From Phytopseudomonas daroniae (lineage in GTDB: Bacteria > Pseudomonadota > Gammaproteobacteria > Pseudomonadales > Pseudomonadaceae), in assembly GCF_004327285.1 (NCBI RefSeq), contig NZ_QJUI01000001.1:310001-374000 (forward strand): a DNA stretch of 64,000 bases, in the 5' to 3' direction. Positions 27,646-37,451 of this stretch are shown piece by piece; positions within the stretch are counted from its first letter, which is position 1; every line of letters begins with the position of its first letter. The notes beneath the pieces are model-generated. The model was not told the origin of the DNA, did no database searches, and was given only the letters and a program-made list of their open reading frames with translations. Made by a program: the position numbers and the translations under genes.

Positions 27646-27918
27646 ATGCTGCCACCCAAAGCTCTGCTCGACGCCCTCAGCAGCCAGGCCACACGCCTGC
27701 TCAGCGGTGATAATCCCTTGCCACGCAGCGAAATCGAGAGCCAGCTCAAGGCTCTGTTGCAAGGCACCTTCAGCAAGCTGGATCTGGTCAGCCGCGAAGA
27801 GTTCGATAGCCAGATGGTGGTTCTGGCCCGCACTCGTGCTCGCCTCGAGGCCCTGGAAGCCAAGGTCGCAGAAATCGAGTCGCGCACCGCACCAGCGCAG
27901 CAAACACCGGTCGAGTAA
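27646..27918 (+). CDS. ubiK: Ubiquinone biosynthesis accessory factor UbiK (BMFP family)
   Basis: 90 residues, entirely helical: an amphipathic membrane-contacting N-terminus (ALLDALSSQATRLL) and a C-terminal trimeric coiled coil (about 45-80, SREEFDSQMVVLARTRARLE). UbiK (YqiC, DUF526) partners UbiJ in the aerobic ubiquinone synthesis complex. GGAAGG precedes ATG 27646. It lies 28 bp upstream of comM on the same strand, its conserved place in pseudomonads, though functionally unrelated to it. Confidence 0.9.
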   Translation: MLPPKALLDALSSQATRLLSGDNPLPRSEIESQLKALLQGTFSKLDLVSREEFDSQMVVLARTRARLEALEAKVAEIESRTAPAQQTPVE

Positions 27919-27946
27919 CCTGCTCGGCACGATCAAGGAGTGATCG

Positions 27947-29437
27947 ATGTCATTGGCCATAGTCCATAGCCGTGCCCAGGTCGGCGTAGACGCCCCAGCC
28001 GTTACCGTCGAGGCCCACCTGGCCAACGGCCTGCCGTCCCTGGCGCTGGTCGGCTTGCCGGAAACAGCGGTCAAGGAAAGCAAGGATCGCGTGCGCAGCG
28101 CCATCCTCAACTGCGCGCTGGATTTCCCGCCTCGTCGTATTACCTTGAACCTGGCGCCAGCCGATTTACCGAAGGACGGCGGCCGTTTCGACCTTGCCAT
28201 CGCCCTGGGGATTCTGGCTGCCAGCGGCCAATTGCCGGCGGACTCCCTCATCCCACTCGAATGCCTTGGCGAACTGGCACTGTCCGGCACGGTGCGTCCG
28301 GTGCAAGGCGTGCTGCCCGCAGCCCTGGCGGCTCGAGAAGCTGGGCGCACCCTTGTGGTGCCCAGGGAAAATGCCGAGGAAGCCAGCCTGGCATCAGGAC
28401 TTACGGTACTGGCTGTCGATCATCTTCTGGAACTGGTCGCCCACTTGAACGGCCAGACACCACTGGCCCCGTATCAGGCTCAGGGGCTGCTGCGCCAGGC
28501 TCAGCCCTACCCGGATCTGGCCGAAGTACAGGGACAAATCGCCGCCAAGCGTGCTCTGCTGGTCGCTGCCGCTGGCGGTCATAACCTGTTGCTCAGTGGC
28601 CCGCCCGGCACGGGCAAGACACTGCTGGCCAGCCGTCTCCCCGGATTGTTGCCACCGCTGACCGAGGAAGAAGCGCTGCAGGTGGCGGCGATTCGTTCGG
28701 TAGCCAGCCATACGCCCTTGCAAAGCTGGCCGCAGCGTCCCTTTAGGCATCCCCATCACAGCGCATCGGGGCCAGCACTGGTGGGTGGAGGCAGTCGTCC
28801 TCAACCAGGAGAAATAACGCTTGCCCATCACGGCGTATTATTTCTGGACGAGCTACCCGAGTTCGATCGGCGCGTCCTTGAGGTCTTGAGAGAGCCCCTC
28901 GAAAGCGGTCATATCGTGATCGCCCGGGCTCGCGACAAAGTCAGCTTCCCCGCCAGGTTCCAACTCGTTGCGGCAATGAATCCATGCCCCTGTGGCTTTC
29001 TCGGCGATCCCAGCGGCCGCTGCCGCTGTGGCCCGGAACAGATCCAGCGCTACCGCGGCAAGTTGTCCGGCCCACTGCTCGACCGTATCGATCTGCATAT
29101 CACCGTGGCGCGGGAAAGCACGGCTCTCAATGCGCCGCAGGACAGCGGCGAAAGCACTGCCACGGCTGCGGCGCGGGTTGCGGCAGCACGGGATATCCAG
29201 TTGCGGCGTCAGGGTACTGCCAATGCCTTTCTCGACCTGTCGGGGCTGCGCGAGCACTGCGCGCTAGGCGACACCGACCGCCAGTGGCTGGAGCACGCCT
29301 GCGAACGCCTCACCCTGTCACTGCGCTCCGCTCACCGCGTGCTCAAGGTCGCGCGCACGCTGGCGGATCTGCAGGCGCACACCGAGATCAGCCGCCAGCA
29401 CCTGGCAGAAGCCCTGCAATACCGCACCAACTTGTGA
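27947..29437 (+). CDS. comM: YifB/ComM family Mg-chelatase-like AAA+ ATPase
   Basis: 496 residues: N-terminal Lon-protease-like ChlI domain (about 20-140), AAA+ core with Walker A LSGPPGTGKTLLASRLPGLLPPL (about 215-235) and Walker B VLFLDELPEFDRRVLEVLREP (about 300), and C-terminal Mg-chelatase helper. ComM is a hexameric helicase promoting branch migration during integration of transforming DNA. It has normal length and an AAGGAG site before ATG 27947, and follows ubiK. Confidence 0.94.
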   Translation: MSLAIVHSRAQVGVDAPAVTVEAHLANGLPSLALVGLPETAVKESKDRVRSAILNCALDFPPRRITLNLAPADLPKDGGRFDLAIALGILAASGQLPADSLIPLECLGELALSGTVRPVQGVLPAALAAREAGRTLVVPRENAEEASLASGLTVLAVDHLLELVAHLNGQTPLAPYQAQGLLRQAQPYPDLAEVQGQIAAKRALLVAAAGGHNLLLSGPPGTGKTLLASRLPGLLPPLTEEEALQVAAIRSVASHTPLQSWPQRPFRHPHHSASGPALVGGGSRPQPGEITLAHHGVLFLDELPEFDRRVLEVLREPLESGHIVIARARDKVSFPARFQLVAAMNPCPCGFLGDPSGRCRCGPEQIQRYRGKLSGPLLDRIDLHITVARESTALNAPQDSGESTATAAARVAAARDIQLRRQGTANAFLDLSGLREHCALGDTDRQWLEHACERLTLSLRSAHRVLKVARTLADLQAHTEISRQHLAEALQYRTNL

Positions 29438-29661
29438 GGTGTGCAGAAATTAAGCTGAACGAAACGACAAGCAAACCTATCGATAGCTGTCACATTCAAG
29501 AACCTGACTATCGGGATGGTACACTGCCTGGCCTTCCGCCCTTGGCGGCCATCCGATAAACAGAGTCGCATCGCCATCCGCTCGTCTGCCTGATCTGGCC
29601 TAAGCTCGAACAGGTATGCGCGTACATCATGGACTGACTCAGACCAAGGAGAGCTAGCTCA

Positions 29662-31635
29662 ATGGAGGCACCTCTGTCTTCTCGCTCCACCCTCAACCCG
29701 CCGGTATTCTTCGGCTCGACCTTTCTGATCGCCTGCCTGGTGATCTACAGCACCGTGTTCAAGGACAACGCCCAGAGCGTGTTCGGCGCTACCCAGGCCT
29801 GGATCATCGAGAACGCCAGCTGGGTTTATATCCTGGCTGTGGCCCTGATCCTGCTGTTCGTGGTGTTCCTCGCCGTGAGTCGCTACGGCGACATCAAGCT
29901 TGGCCCCGACCACAGCGAACCCGAATACAACAACACCACCTGGTTCTCCATGCTGTTCTGTGCGGGCATGGGTATCGGCCTGATGTTCTTTGGCGTGGCC
30001 GAACCGGTGATGCACTTCATCGACCCGCCAGTGGGCGACCCGCAGACCGTCCAAGCAGCCAAAGAGGCGATGAAACTGACCTTCTTCCACTGGGGTCTGC
30101 ACGCCTGGGCAATCTATGCCATCGTCGCGCTGATCCTGGCTTACTTCGCCTACCGGCATAATTTGCCGCTGACCCTGCGCTCGGCGCTCTATCCGCTGAT
30201 CGGCGACCGTATCTACGGCCCCATCGGCCATGCGGTGGACATCTTCGCGGTGATCGGCACCGTGCTCGGCGTAGCCACTTCGCTGGGTTACGGCGTGCTG
30301 CAGATCAACACCGGCCTCAACCATCTGTATGGTTTACCGACCACGACAACCGTGCAGATCGGCCTGCTGATCTGCACCATGGGCCTGGCGACCATTTCGG
30401 TGGTCAGCGGTCTGGACAAGGGGATTCGCCGTCTTTCCGAGTTGAACATGCTGCTGGCCGTGGGCCTGCTGCTGATCGTGCTGATGCTCGGCCCCACCGT
30501 GTTCATCCTGCAGACCTTCGTGCAGAACACTGGTGGCTACCTGTCGGAGATCGTCAGCAAGACCTTCAACCTCTACGCGTATGAACCCACCGACTGGATC
30601 GGCGGCTGGACGCTGTTCTACTGGGGCTGGTGGCTGTCCTGGTCACCCTTCGTTGGCCTGTTCATCGCGCGTATTTCCCGTGGCCGCACCATTCGCCAGT
30701 TCATCAGCGGCGTGCTGGTCGTGCCAGCTGGTTTCACTCTACTGTGGATGACCGTGTTCGGTGATACCGCCATCCATATGATCATGGTCGATGGCATCAC
30801 CGACCTGGCAGAAGCCGTAGACAAAGATAGCGCTCTAGCGCTGTTCGCGTTCCTTGAGCACTTCCCACTATCAATGATCCTGTCGCAGATCGCGGTCTTG
30901 ATGATCGTGGTGTTCTTCGTCACGTCAGCTGACTCGGGCGCCATGGTGGTGGATATGCTGGCGTCCGGAGGGCAAGATCAGACACCCGTATGGCAGCGAA
31001 TTTTCTGGGCCGTGCTGATGGGTGTAGTTGCCGCTTCGCTACTGTTGGCCGATGGCCTCAAGGCGCTGCAGACCGCGACCATCGCCAGTGCCCTGCCCTT
31101 CGTGGTCGCGCTGATGGCATCGATGTGGGGCCTGCTACGCGCCCTGCAGCTGGACGCGGCCAAGCGCAACCTGCGCGATCAGGTTTCGCTCAGCTCGCGT
31201 AGCAGTACCAGCCCGGGCGGCTGGCAGCGTCGTCTGCGCAGCATGGTCATGCTGCCACGTCGCTCCCATGTGAACCGCTTTATCAGCGAGACCGTCGTTC
31301 CGGCCTGCCAGCAGGTGGCTGAAGAACTGCGCAAGCAGGGCCGTGAAGCCAGCGTAGAGAGCGGCGAAGACGGCCGCGTAACACTATCGGTCAGCCATGG
31401 CAGCGAAGCGGACTTCCATTACCATGTACGCCCACGCGCCCTGATCCAGCCAAGCTTCGTGATGCGCGACACCCGCGATGACACCAACGAAGAGCGCAAG
31501 TACTTCCGCGCCGAAGTCCACCTGGACGAAGGCGGTCAGGATTACGACGTGATGGGCTGGAATCGCGAAGAAGTGATCGGCGATATCCTCGACCAATACG
31601 AGCGCCATATGCACTTCCTGCATCTGACCCGCTAA
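29662..31635 (+). CDS. betT: BCCT-family choline/betaine transporter BetT
   Basis: 657 residues with 12 membrane helices and a long cytoplasmic C-terminal tail (about 510-657) typical of osmoregulated high-affinity BetT. The BCCT signature WWLSWSPFVGLFIARISRGRTI is at about 322-343 and the Trp-rich helix WIGGWTLFYWGW precedes it. It imports choline, which becomes glycine betaine for osmoprotection or catabolism. GGAGAG precedes ATG 29662. A perfect terminator follows. The dimethylglycine catabolic genes at the right end of the window use a product of this substrate. Confidence 0.9.
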   Translation: MEAPLSSRSTLNPPVFFGSTFLIACLVIYSTVFKDNAQSVFGATQAWIIENASWVYILAVALILLFVVFLAVSRYGDIKLGPDHSEPEYNNTTWFSMLFCAGMGIGLMFFGVAEPVMHFIDPPVGDPQTVQAAKEAMKLTFFHWGLHAWAIYAIVALILAYFAYRHNLPLTLRSALYPLIGDRIYGPIGHAVDIFAVIGTVLGVATSLGYGVLQINTGLNHLYGLPTTTTVQIGLLICTMGLATISVVSGLDKGIRRLSELNMLLAVGLLLIVLMLGPTVFILQTFVQNTGGYLSEIVSKTFNLYAYEPTDWIGGWTLFYWGWWLSWSPFVGLFIARISRGRTIRQFISGVLVVPAGFTLLWMTVFGDTAIHMIMVDGITDLAEAVDKDSALALFAFLEHFPLSMILSQIAVLMIVVFFVTSADSGAMVVDMLASGGQDQTPVWQRIFWAVLMGVVAASLLLADGLKALQTATIASALPFVVALMASMWGLLRALQLDAAKRNLRDQVSLSSRSSTSPGGWQRRLRSMVMLPRRSHVNRFISETVVPACQQVAEELRKQGREASVESGEDGRVTLSVSHGSEADFHYHVRPRALIQPSFVMRDTRDDTNEERKYFRAEVHLDEGGQDYDVMGWNREEVIGDILDQYERHMHFLHLTR

Positions 31636-31650
31636 GGCGTCGCGCAAAAC

Positions 31651-31680
31651 AAAACGCCCGGGCCGATACCCGGGCGTTTT
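31651..31680 (+). terminator. Intrinsic terminator of betT
   Basis: Perfect 12-bp stem AAAACGCCCGGG/CCCGGGCGTTTT with loop CCGATA, 15 bp after the betT stop. Confidence 0.9.
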
Positions 31681-31810
31681 CGTTCTGGCTTGGTATTCCT
31701 ATCGCCAGGCGCCTCCAGCTGGCGGCGACCTGCCCTACCCAGAGAGGTAGGCGCCCCCGGTTCCTACAGACAACGGAAGTGGAGTACTTGCCGACACGCT
31801 TCAGAAAAGA

Positions 31811-31846
31811 CAATGCCCGCCCCGCTGACGCAGACGGCGGGCATTG
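31811..31846 (-). terminator. Intrinsic terminator of the spu operon
   Basis: Perfect 11-bp stem CAATGCCCGCC/GGCGGGCATTG, followed on the minus strand by a T-rich tract. It lies 18 bp past the spuH stop. Confidence 0.85.
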
Positions 31847-31864
31847 CTTGTCGACCAAACGGGC

Positions 31865-32740
31865 TCAATGAGCGGGCTTGGCCTCCGGGCGAGCGGCGAT
31901 CGTTGCCTGGCTTTCTTCCATGACCTGCTGAATCGACTTGCGCCGACGCTCTTCCGCACGGTGGGCGAAGAACCACACCAGGAAGGTGGCGAAGGACACC
32001 GCCAGCAGGATCAGGCTGGCCACGGCGTTGATCGCCGGAGTAACGCCCAGGCGTACCTTGGAGAACACCTCCATCGGCAGCGTGGTGGCGCCAGGACCGG
32101 ACACGAAGCTGGCCAGCACCAGATCATCCAGGGACAGGGCGAAGGACATCATGCCGCCGGCCATCAGCGAGGGCGCGATCATCGGGATGGTGATCAGAAA
32201 GAATACCTTCCACGGCCGCGCACCAAGATCCATGGCGGCTTCCTCGATGGACAGATCCAGCTCGCGCAGACGCGCCGACACCACCACTGCCACGTAGGCC
32301 GAGCAGAAGGTGGTGTGGGCGATCCAGATGGTCATCATGCCGCGCTCTGCAGGCCAGCCGATCAGTTGCGCCATCGCCACGAACAGCAGCAACAGCGACA
32401 GGCCGGTGATCACTTCCGGCATGACCAGCGGTGCGGTGACCAGCCCGCCGAACAGTGTGCGCCCCTTGAAACGGTGAACCCGGGTCAGCACGAAAGCCGC
32501 CAAAGTGCCCAGTGCCACCGCAGCGATCGCCGTGTAGCAGGCGATTTCCAGGGAGCGCCACACTGCGCCCATCAGTTGCCGGTCATCGAGCAGGCTGACG
32601 TACCACCTGGTCGACCAGCCGCCCCATACCGTTACCAGCCGCGAGGCGTTGAACGAATAGATCACCAGGATCAGCATCGGCAGGTAGATGAATGCGAAAC
32701 CGGCCCAGAGCATGAAGGTGGAGAAACGGAAACTTTTCAT
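31865..32740 (-). CDS. spuH: Polyamine ABC transporter permease SpuH (PotC-like)
   Basis: 291 residues, six membrane helices and the ABC permease EAA loop (EEAAMDLGARPWKVFFLITIPMI, about 175-197). With SpuG it forms the channel through which putrescine/spermidine delivered by SpuD/SpuE enters. ATG 32740 overlaps the spuG stop by four bases; the longer in-frame reading runs into spuG. Last gene of spuBCDEFGH, followed by a terminator. Confidence 0.92.
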   Translation of the reverse strand: MKSFRFSTFMLWAGFAFIYLPMLILVIYSFNASRLVTVWGGWSTRWYVSLLDDRQLMGAVWRSLEIACYTAIAAVALGTLAAFVLTRVHRFKGRTLFGGLVTAPLVMPEVITGLSLLLLFVAMAQLIGWPAERGMMTIWIAHTTFCSAYVAVVVSARLRELDLSIEEAAMDLGARPWKVFFLITIPMIAPSLMAGGMMSFALSLDDLVLASFVSGPGATTLPMEVFSKVRLGVTPAINAVASLILLAVSFATFLVWFFAHRAEERRRKSIQQVMEESQATIAARPEAKPAH

Positions 32741-33645
32741 GCCCGTCCCTCCATCTCTTTGGCTTGGTTCCTGTTGAACAGGATGATCGGAATCAACAGC
32801 AACGCCAGCATCACCACCGCCAGGGCGGATGCCACCGGCCAGTCGCGGTTGTTGAAGAATTCCTGCCACAACACCTTGCCGATCATCAGGGTTTCCGGGC
32901 CGCCAAGCAGCTCTGGGATGACGAACTCGCCCACCACCGGAATGAACACCAGCATGCAGCCGGCGATGATGCCGTTTTTCGACAGCGGCACGGTGATTTT
33001 CCAGAAGCTGTTGAAGTTGCTCGAACCGAGATCCGACGCGGCCTCCAGCAGGCTCTGATCGTGCTTCACCAGGTTGGCGAACAGCGGCAGGATCATGAAC
33101 GGCAGGTACGAATAGACGATACCGATATACACCGCCGTGTTGGTGTTGAGGATCTGCAGCGGTGAGTCGATCAGGCCAATGCTCTGCAGGAAGCCATTGA
33201 GCAGACCGTTGTTGCTGAGAATGCCCATCCAGGCATAGACGCGGATCAGGATCGCGGTCCAGGTCGGCATCATCACCAGCAACAGCAGAACCATCTGGGT
33301 TTCTTTATTCGCCCGAGCGATGGCGTAGGCCATCGGATAGCCGATCAACAGGCAGGCAACGGTACTGAAGAAGGCGATCTTCAGCGAGCCCAGATAGGCC
33401 GCCAGGTACAACTCATCTTCGGTGAGGAAGATGTAGTTACCCAGGTTCAGCACCACCTGCAGGGTGTTATCCACCCAGGTGTAGATCTCCGTGTAAGGTG
33501 GAATCGCCACGTCTGCTTCGGCGAAACTGATCTTCAGGACGATGACGAACGGCAACAGAAAGAACAAAAACAGCCAGATGAACGGGATGCCGATCACAAG
33601 GTGTCGGCCGTTAGGCATACGCTTGGTCAGGCTGCTCATCTTCAT
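32737..33645 (-). CDS. spuG: Polyamine ABC transporter permease SpuG (PotB-like)
   Basis: 302 residues with six membrane helices and an EAA motif (EAASDLGSSNFNSFWKITVPLS, about 203-224). It is the PotB/PotH-type partner of SpuH. ATG 33645 overlaps the spuF stop (ATGA), and the longer frame from 33744 lies inside spuF, so the short start is chosen; ATG 33639 is also possible. The tight overlaps among spuF, spuG and spuH indicate translational coupling. Confidence 0.92.
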   Translation of the reverse strand: MKMSSLTKRMPNGRHLVIGIPFIWLFLFFLLPFVIVLKISFAEADVAIPPYTEIYTWVDNTLQVVLNLGNYIFLTEDELYLAAYLGSLKIAFFSTVACLLIGYPMAYAIARANKETQMVLLLLVMMPTWTAILIRVYAWMGILSNNGLLNGFLQSIGLIDSPLQILNTNTAVYIGIVYSYLPFMILPLFANLVKHDQSLLEAASDLGSSNFNSFWKITVPLSKNGIIAGCMLVFIPVVGEFVIPELLGGPETLMIGKVLWQEFFNNRDWPVASALAVVMLALLLIPIILFNRNQAKEMEGRA

Positions 33646-34796
33646 GACTGCAACACCACGCCGCTGTCGTCTTCCCAGAACACCACCACCGGGTCGTCCC
33701 AGGTCGGCCGCTTGCCACGGCGCTCGGCGTTGGCGATGAAGCACTGCACGATCTGCCCCGAAGTCAGCTTGACGTAATAGACCGAGTGGCCGCCCAGGTA
33801 GGCGATATCGTGAACGCTGCCATGGCTCCAGTTGTAGTCCGGGTGCTCATGATCGCTGGGCAGTTGCGTGGCCATCAGCAATTTTTCCGGACGCAGCGCA
33901 TAGGTGACCTGGGTCTCCTGGGCGCGGGTGGTAATGCCATGGCCGATGTAGATCGGCTTGTCCAGCTGTGGACAGTTGATCACCGCGTGGTCGGTGTCAT
34001 CGTGAACGATCTGCCCTTCGAACAGGTTGACGTTGCCGATGAACTCGCAGACCAGGCGACTGGCCGGCGTCTCGTAGATATCGATGGGGCTGCCGATCTG
34101 GGCGATCCAGCCCAGGTGCATGATGGCGATACGCTGGGCCATGGTCATGGCCTCTTCCTGGTCGTGGGTCACCATCACGCAGGTCACGCCCACGCGCTCG
34201 ATGATCTCCACCAACTCCAGTTGCATCTGCGAGCGCAGCTTCTTGTCCAGCGCGCCCATGGGCTCATCGAGCAACAGCAGCTTGGGCTTCTTCGCCAGGG
34301 AGCGGGCCAGGGCCACGCGCTGACGCTGGCCGCCGGACAACTGATGGGGCTTGCGCTTGGCGTACTGGCTCATCTGCACCAGCTTGAGCATCTCGGCCAC
34401 GCGAGCTTCGATCTCTTCCTTGGGCAGCTTGTCCTGCTTGAGACCGAAGGCGATGTTGTCGGCCACGCTCATGTGCGGGAACAGCGCGTAGGACTGGAAC
34501 ATCATGTTGATCGGCCGCTCGTAGGGCGGCATGTCGGTGATGTCCTGGCCGTCGAGGAAGATACGCCCCTCGGTCGGCCGCTCGAACCCGGCGAGCATGC
34601 GCAGCAGGGTCGACTTTCCCGAACCGGAGCCACCAAGCAGGGCGAAGATCTCGCCCTTGTTGATGGTCAGCGATACGTCTTCGACAGCGATGGTCTCGTC
34701 GAACTTCTTGGTCACACGCTCGATCTTGACCAGCACCTCTTTCGGTTGCTGACTCCCTTCGATGACCTTCTTATAGGTACTGGAAGCAACTGCCAT
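33642..34796 (-). CDS. spuF: Polyamine ABC transporter ATPase SpuF (PotA-like)
   Basis: 384 residues: Walker A LLGGSGSGKSTLLRMLAG (about 52-69), Q-loop FQSYALFPHMS, signature LSGGQRQRVALARSLA (about 150), Walker B LLLLDEPMGALD (about 170), and a C-terminal TOBE regulatory domain (about 290-380). It energises polyamine import through SpuGH. ATG 34796 has GGGAG upstream; a TTG two codons earlier is less likely. It is separated from spuE by 199 bp containing a MITE-like element and a terminator-like hairpin. Confidence 0.93.
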   Translation of the reverse strand: MAVASSTYKKVIEGSQQPKEVLVKIERVTKKFDETIAVEDVSLTINKGEIFALLGGSGSGKSTLLRMLAGFERPTEGRIFLDGQDITDMPPYERPINMMFQSYALFPHMSVADNIAFGLKQDKLPKEEIEARVAEMLKLVQMSQYAKRKPHQLSGGQRQRVALARSLAKKPKLLLLDEPMGALDKKLRSQMQLELVEIIERVGVTCVMVTHDQEEAMTMAQRIAIMHLGWIAQIGSPIDIYETPASRLVCEFIGNVNLFEGQIVHDDTDHAVINCPQLDKPIYIGHGITTRAQETQVTYALRPEKLLMATQLPSDHEHPDYNWSHGSVHDIAYLGGHSVYYVKLTSGQIVQCFIANAERRGKRPTWDDPVVVFWEDDSGVVLQS

Positions 34797-34820
34797 TACC
34801 AAACTCCCGCAGCAAAAATG

Positions 34821-34842
34821 GCGCCCGGCAAGAGCCGGGCGC
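34821..34842 (-). terminator. Terminator-like hairpin inside the spu operon
   Basis: Perfect 8-bp GC stem GCGCCCGG/CCGGGCGC with a 6-base loop, followed on the minus strand by CATTTTTGCT. It lies between spuE and spuF and could attenuate transcription into the ATPase and permease genes. Confidence 0.65.
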
Positions 34843-34846
34843 TAAA

Positions 34847-34986
34847 CAGGCCGTTGAAAAACGTAGCCGAGGCAGCCGATGCGAGGCAAAAACGGGCGAA
34901 AAAGCGGAGTGTACGAGGAGTACATGAGCATTTTGAGCTTGTTTTTAACGAAGCAACGGCAACGTAGGTAGTTTTTCAACGGCCTG
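34847..34986. mobile_element. MITE-like element with 16-bp terminal inverted repeats
   Basis: 140 bp bounded by perfect 16-bp inverted ends CAGGCCGTTGAAAAAC (34847-34862) and GTTTTTCAACGGCCTG (34971-34986). No coding frame inside and no clear target duplication. The GGCCGTTGAAAAAC end is, from memory, a frequent Pseudomonas repeat. It sits within the spuE-spuF gap, with the right end 10 bp from the spuE stop. Confidence 0.8.
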
Positions 34987-34995
34987 GTCATGGGT

Positions 34996-36111
<1,116 letters not shown>

Positions 36112-36211
36112 TCATCACCAATCGGTGACGCATCGCGGTTTGAGTGAGCATCGCGACTGGGCCGCAACGTTCGGCGGGCGGCGATCCGCCCGTTATCCCT
36201 GCTGGAGCGCG

Positions 36212-36239
36212 AACCGCGGCGCAAAACGCCGCCGCGGTT
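36212..36239 (-). repeat. Hairpin directly after spuD
   Basis: Perfect 10-bp stem AACCGCGGCG/CGCCGCGGTT with an 8-base loop, starting 9 bases past the spuD stop. No T run follows, so a 3'-end stabiliser of the spuD message is more likely than a terminator. Confidence 0.65.
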
Positions 36240-36248
36240 GCTGCTTGA

Positions 36249-37349
36249 TCAGCGACCGGACTTGATCTTCGTCCAGCTGCGGGTCATGGCGCGCTGGGCA
36301 GCCGGCGGCAGGTCAGGGAAAGCGTACAGCTTGGTCATGGTCTCCTCGCTCGGATAGATGCCCGGGTCGTCACGGATAGCCTCATCCACCAGCGGCGTAG
36401 CCTTGAGGTTACCGTTGGGGAACTGCACTTCGTTGGTGATTTCGGCCATGATTTCCGGCTTCATCAGGAAGTTCATGAAGGCGTAGGCCGACTCGACGTT
36501 TTCCGCATCGGCCGGGATGGCCACCATGTCGAAGAAGGTACCGGCACCTTCCTTCGGAATGTTGTAGGCCACCTGAACCTTGCCACCGGCTTCTTCAGCA
36601 CGGGACTTGGCCTGGTACACATCACCCGAATAACCCACGGCTACGCAGAGGTTGCCGTTGGCCAGGTCGGAAATGTACTTGGAGGAGTGGAAATAGGTGA
36701 TCGACGGACGGATCTTCAGGAACAGCGCCTCGGCTTCCTTGAGCTCCTGCGGATCGGTGCTGGTCGGCTCATAGCCCAGGTACTGCAGGGCGATCGGCAG
36801 AACCTCGGTCGGTGAGTCGAGGAAGGAAACGCCACAGGATTTCAGCTTCTCGATGTTTTCCGGCTTGAACAGCAGATCCCAGGAATCCACCGGGGCGTTC
36901 TCGCCCAGCACGGCCTTGACCTTTTCCGGGTTGAAGCCGATACCGATCGAGCCCCACATGTACGGGAACGCGTACTGGTTGCCCGGATCGCTGACCTCGA
37001 CGGTCTTCAGCAGGGCGGTATCCAGGTTCTGCCAGTTCGGCAGCTTGGACTTGTCCAGCGGCTGATAGACCTTGGCCTTGATGTGCTTGGCCAGGAAGTT
37101 GTTCGACGGCACCACGATGTCGTAACCGGACTTGCCAGCGAACAGCTTAGCTTCCAGGGTCTCGTTGGAATCGAAGACGTCGTAGACGACCTTGATGCCG
37201 GTCTCCTTGGTGAACTTGGCCACGGTATCCGCAGCGATGTAGTCCGACCAGTTGTAGACGTTCAGTACCTTGCTATCAGCCTGTGCCATGCCGGCCATGG
37301 TGCCGGCCAGCGTCACGGCTAGCAGAGTCTTGCCGAAAGTCTTGATCAT
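36249..37349 (-). CDS. spuD: Putrescine-preferring periplasmic binding protein SpuD
   Basis: 366 residues with a signal peptide (about 1-25, GTMAGMAQA) and the PotF-like fold ([46 protein letters not shown]). It binds putrescine for import through SpuFGH; specificity is inferred from the P. aeruginosa orthologue. ATG 37349 is chosen because GGAG lies nine bases upstream; the in-frame ATG five codons earlier has no site. Paralogue of the next gene, spuE. Confidence 0.91.
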   Translation of the reverse strand: MIKTFGKTLLAVTLAGTMAGMAQADSKVLNVYNWSDYIAADTVAKFTKETGIKVVYDVFDSNETLEAKLFAGKSGYDIVVPSNNFLAKHIKAKVYQPLDKSKLPNWQNLDTALLKTVEVSDPGNQYAFPYMWGSIGIGFNPEKVKAVLGENAPVDSWDLLFKPENIEKLKSCGVSFLDSPTEVLPIALQYLGYEPTSTDPQELKEAEALFLKIRPSITYFHSSKYISDLANGNLCVAVGYSGDVYQAKSRAEEAGGKVQVAYNIPKEGAGTFFDMVAIPADAENVESAYAFMNFLMKPEIMAEITNEVQFPNGNLKATPLVDEAIRDDPGIYPSEETMTKLYAFPDLPPAAQRAMTRSWTKIKSGR

Positions 37350-37451
37350 GCGGTTCAGCTCCATTTGTGGTGTTGATTATCCGGGTTGCCACGCATTGCC
37401 GCGTGATCCCTTTTGTTGGCCGGCGCAGTCTGGCGATAACCGCCCTGTTGC

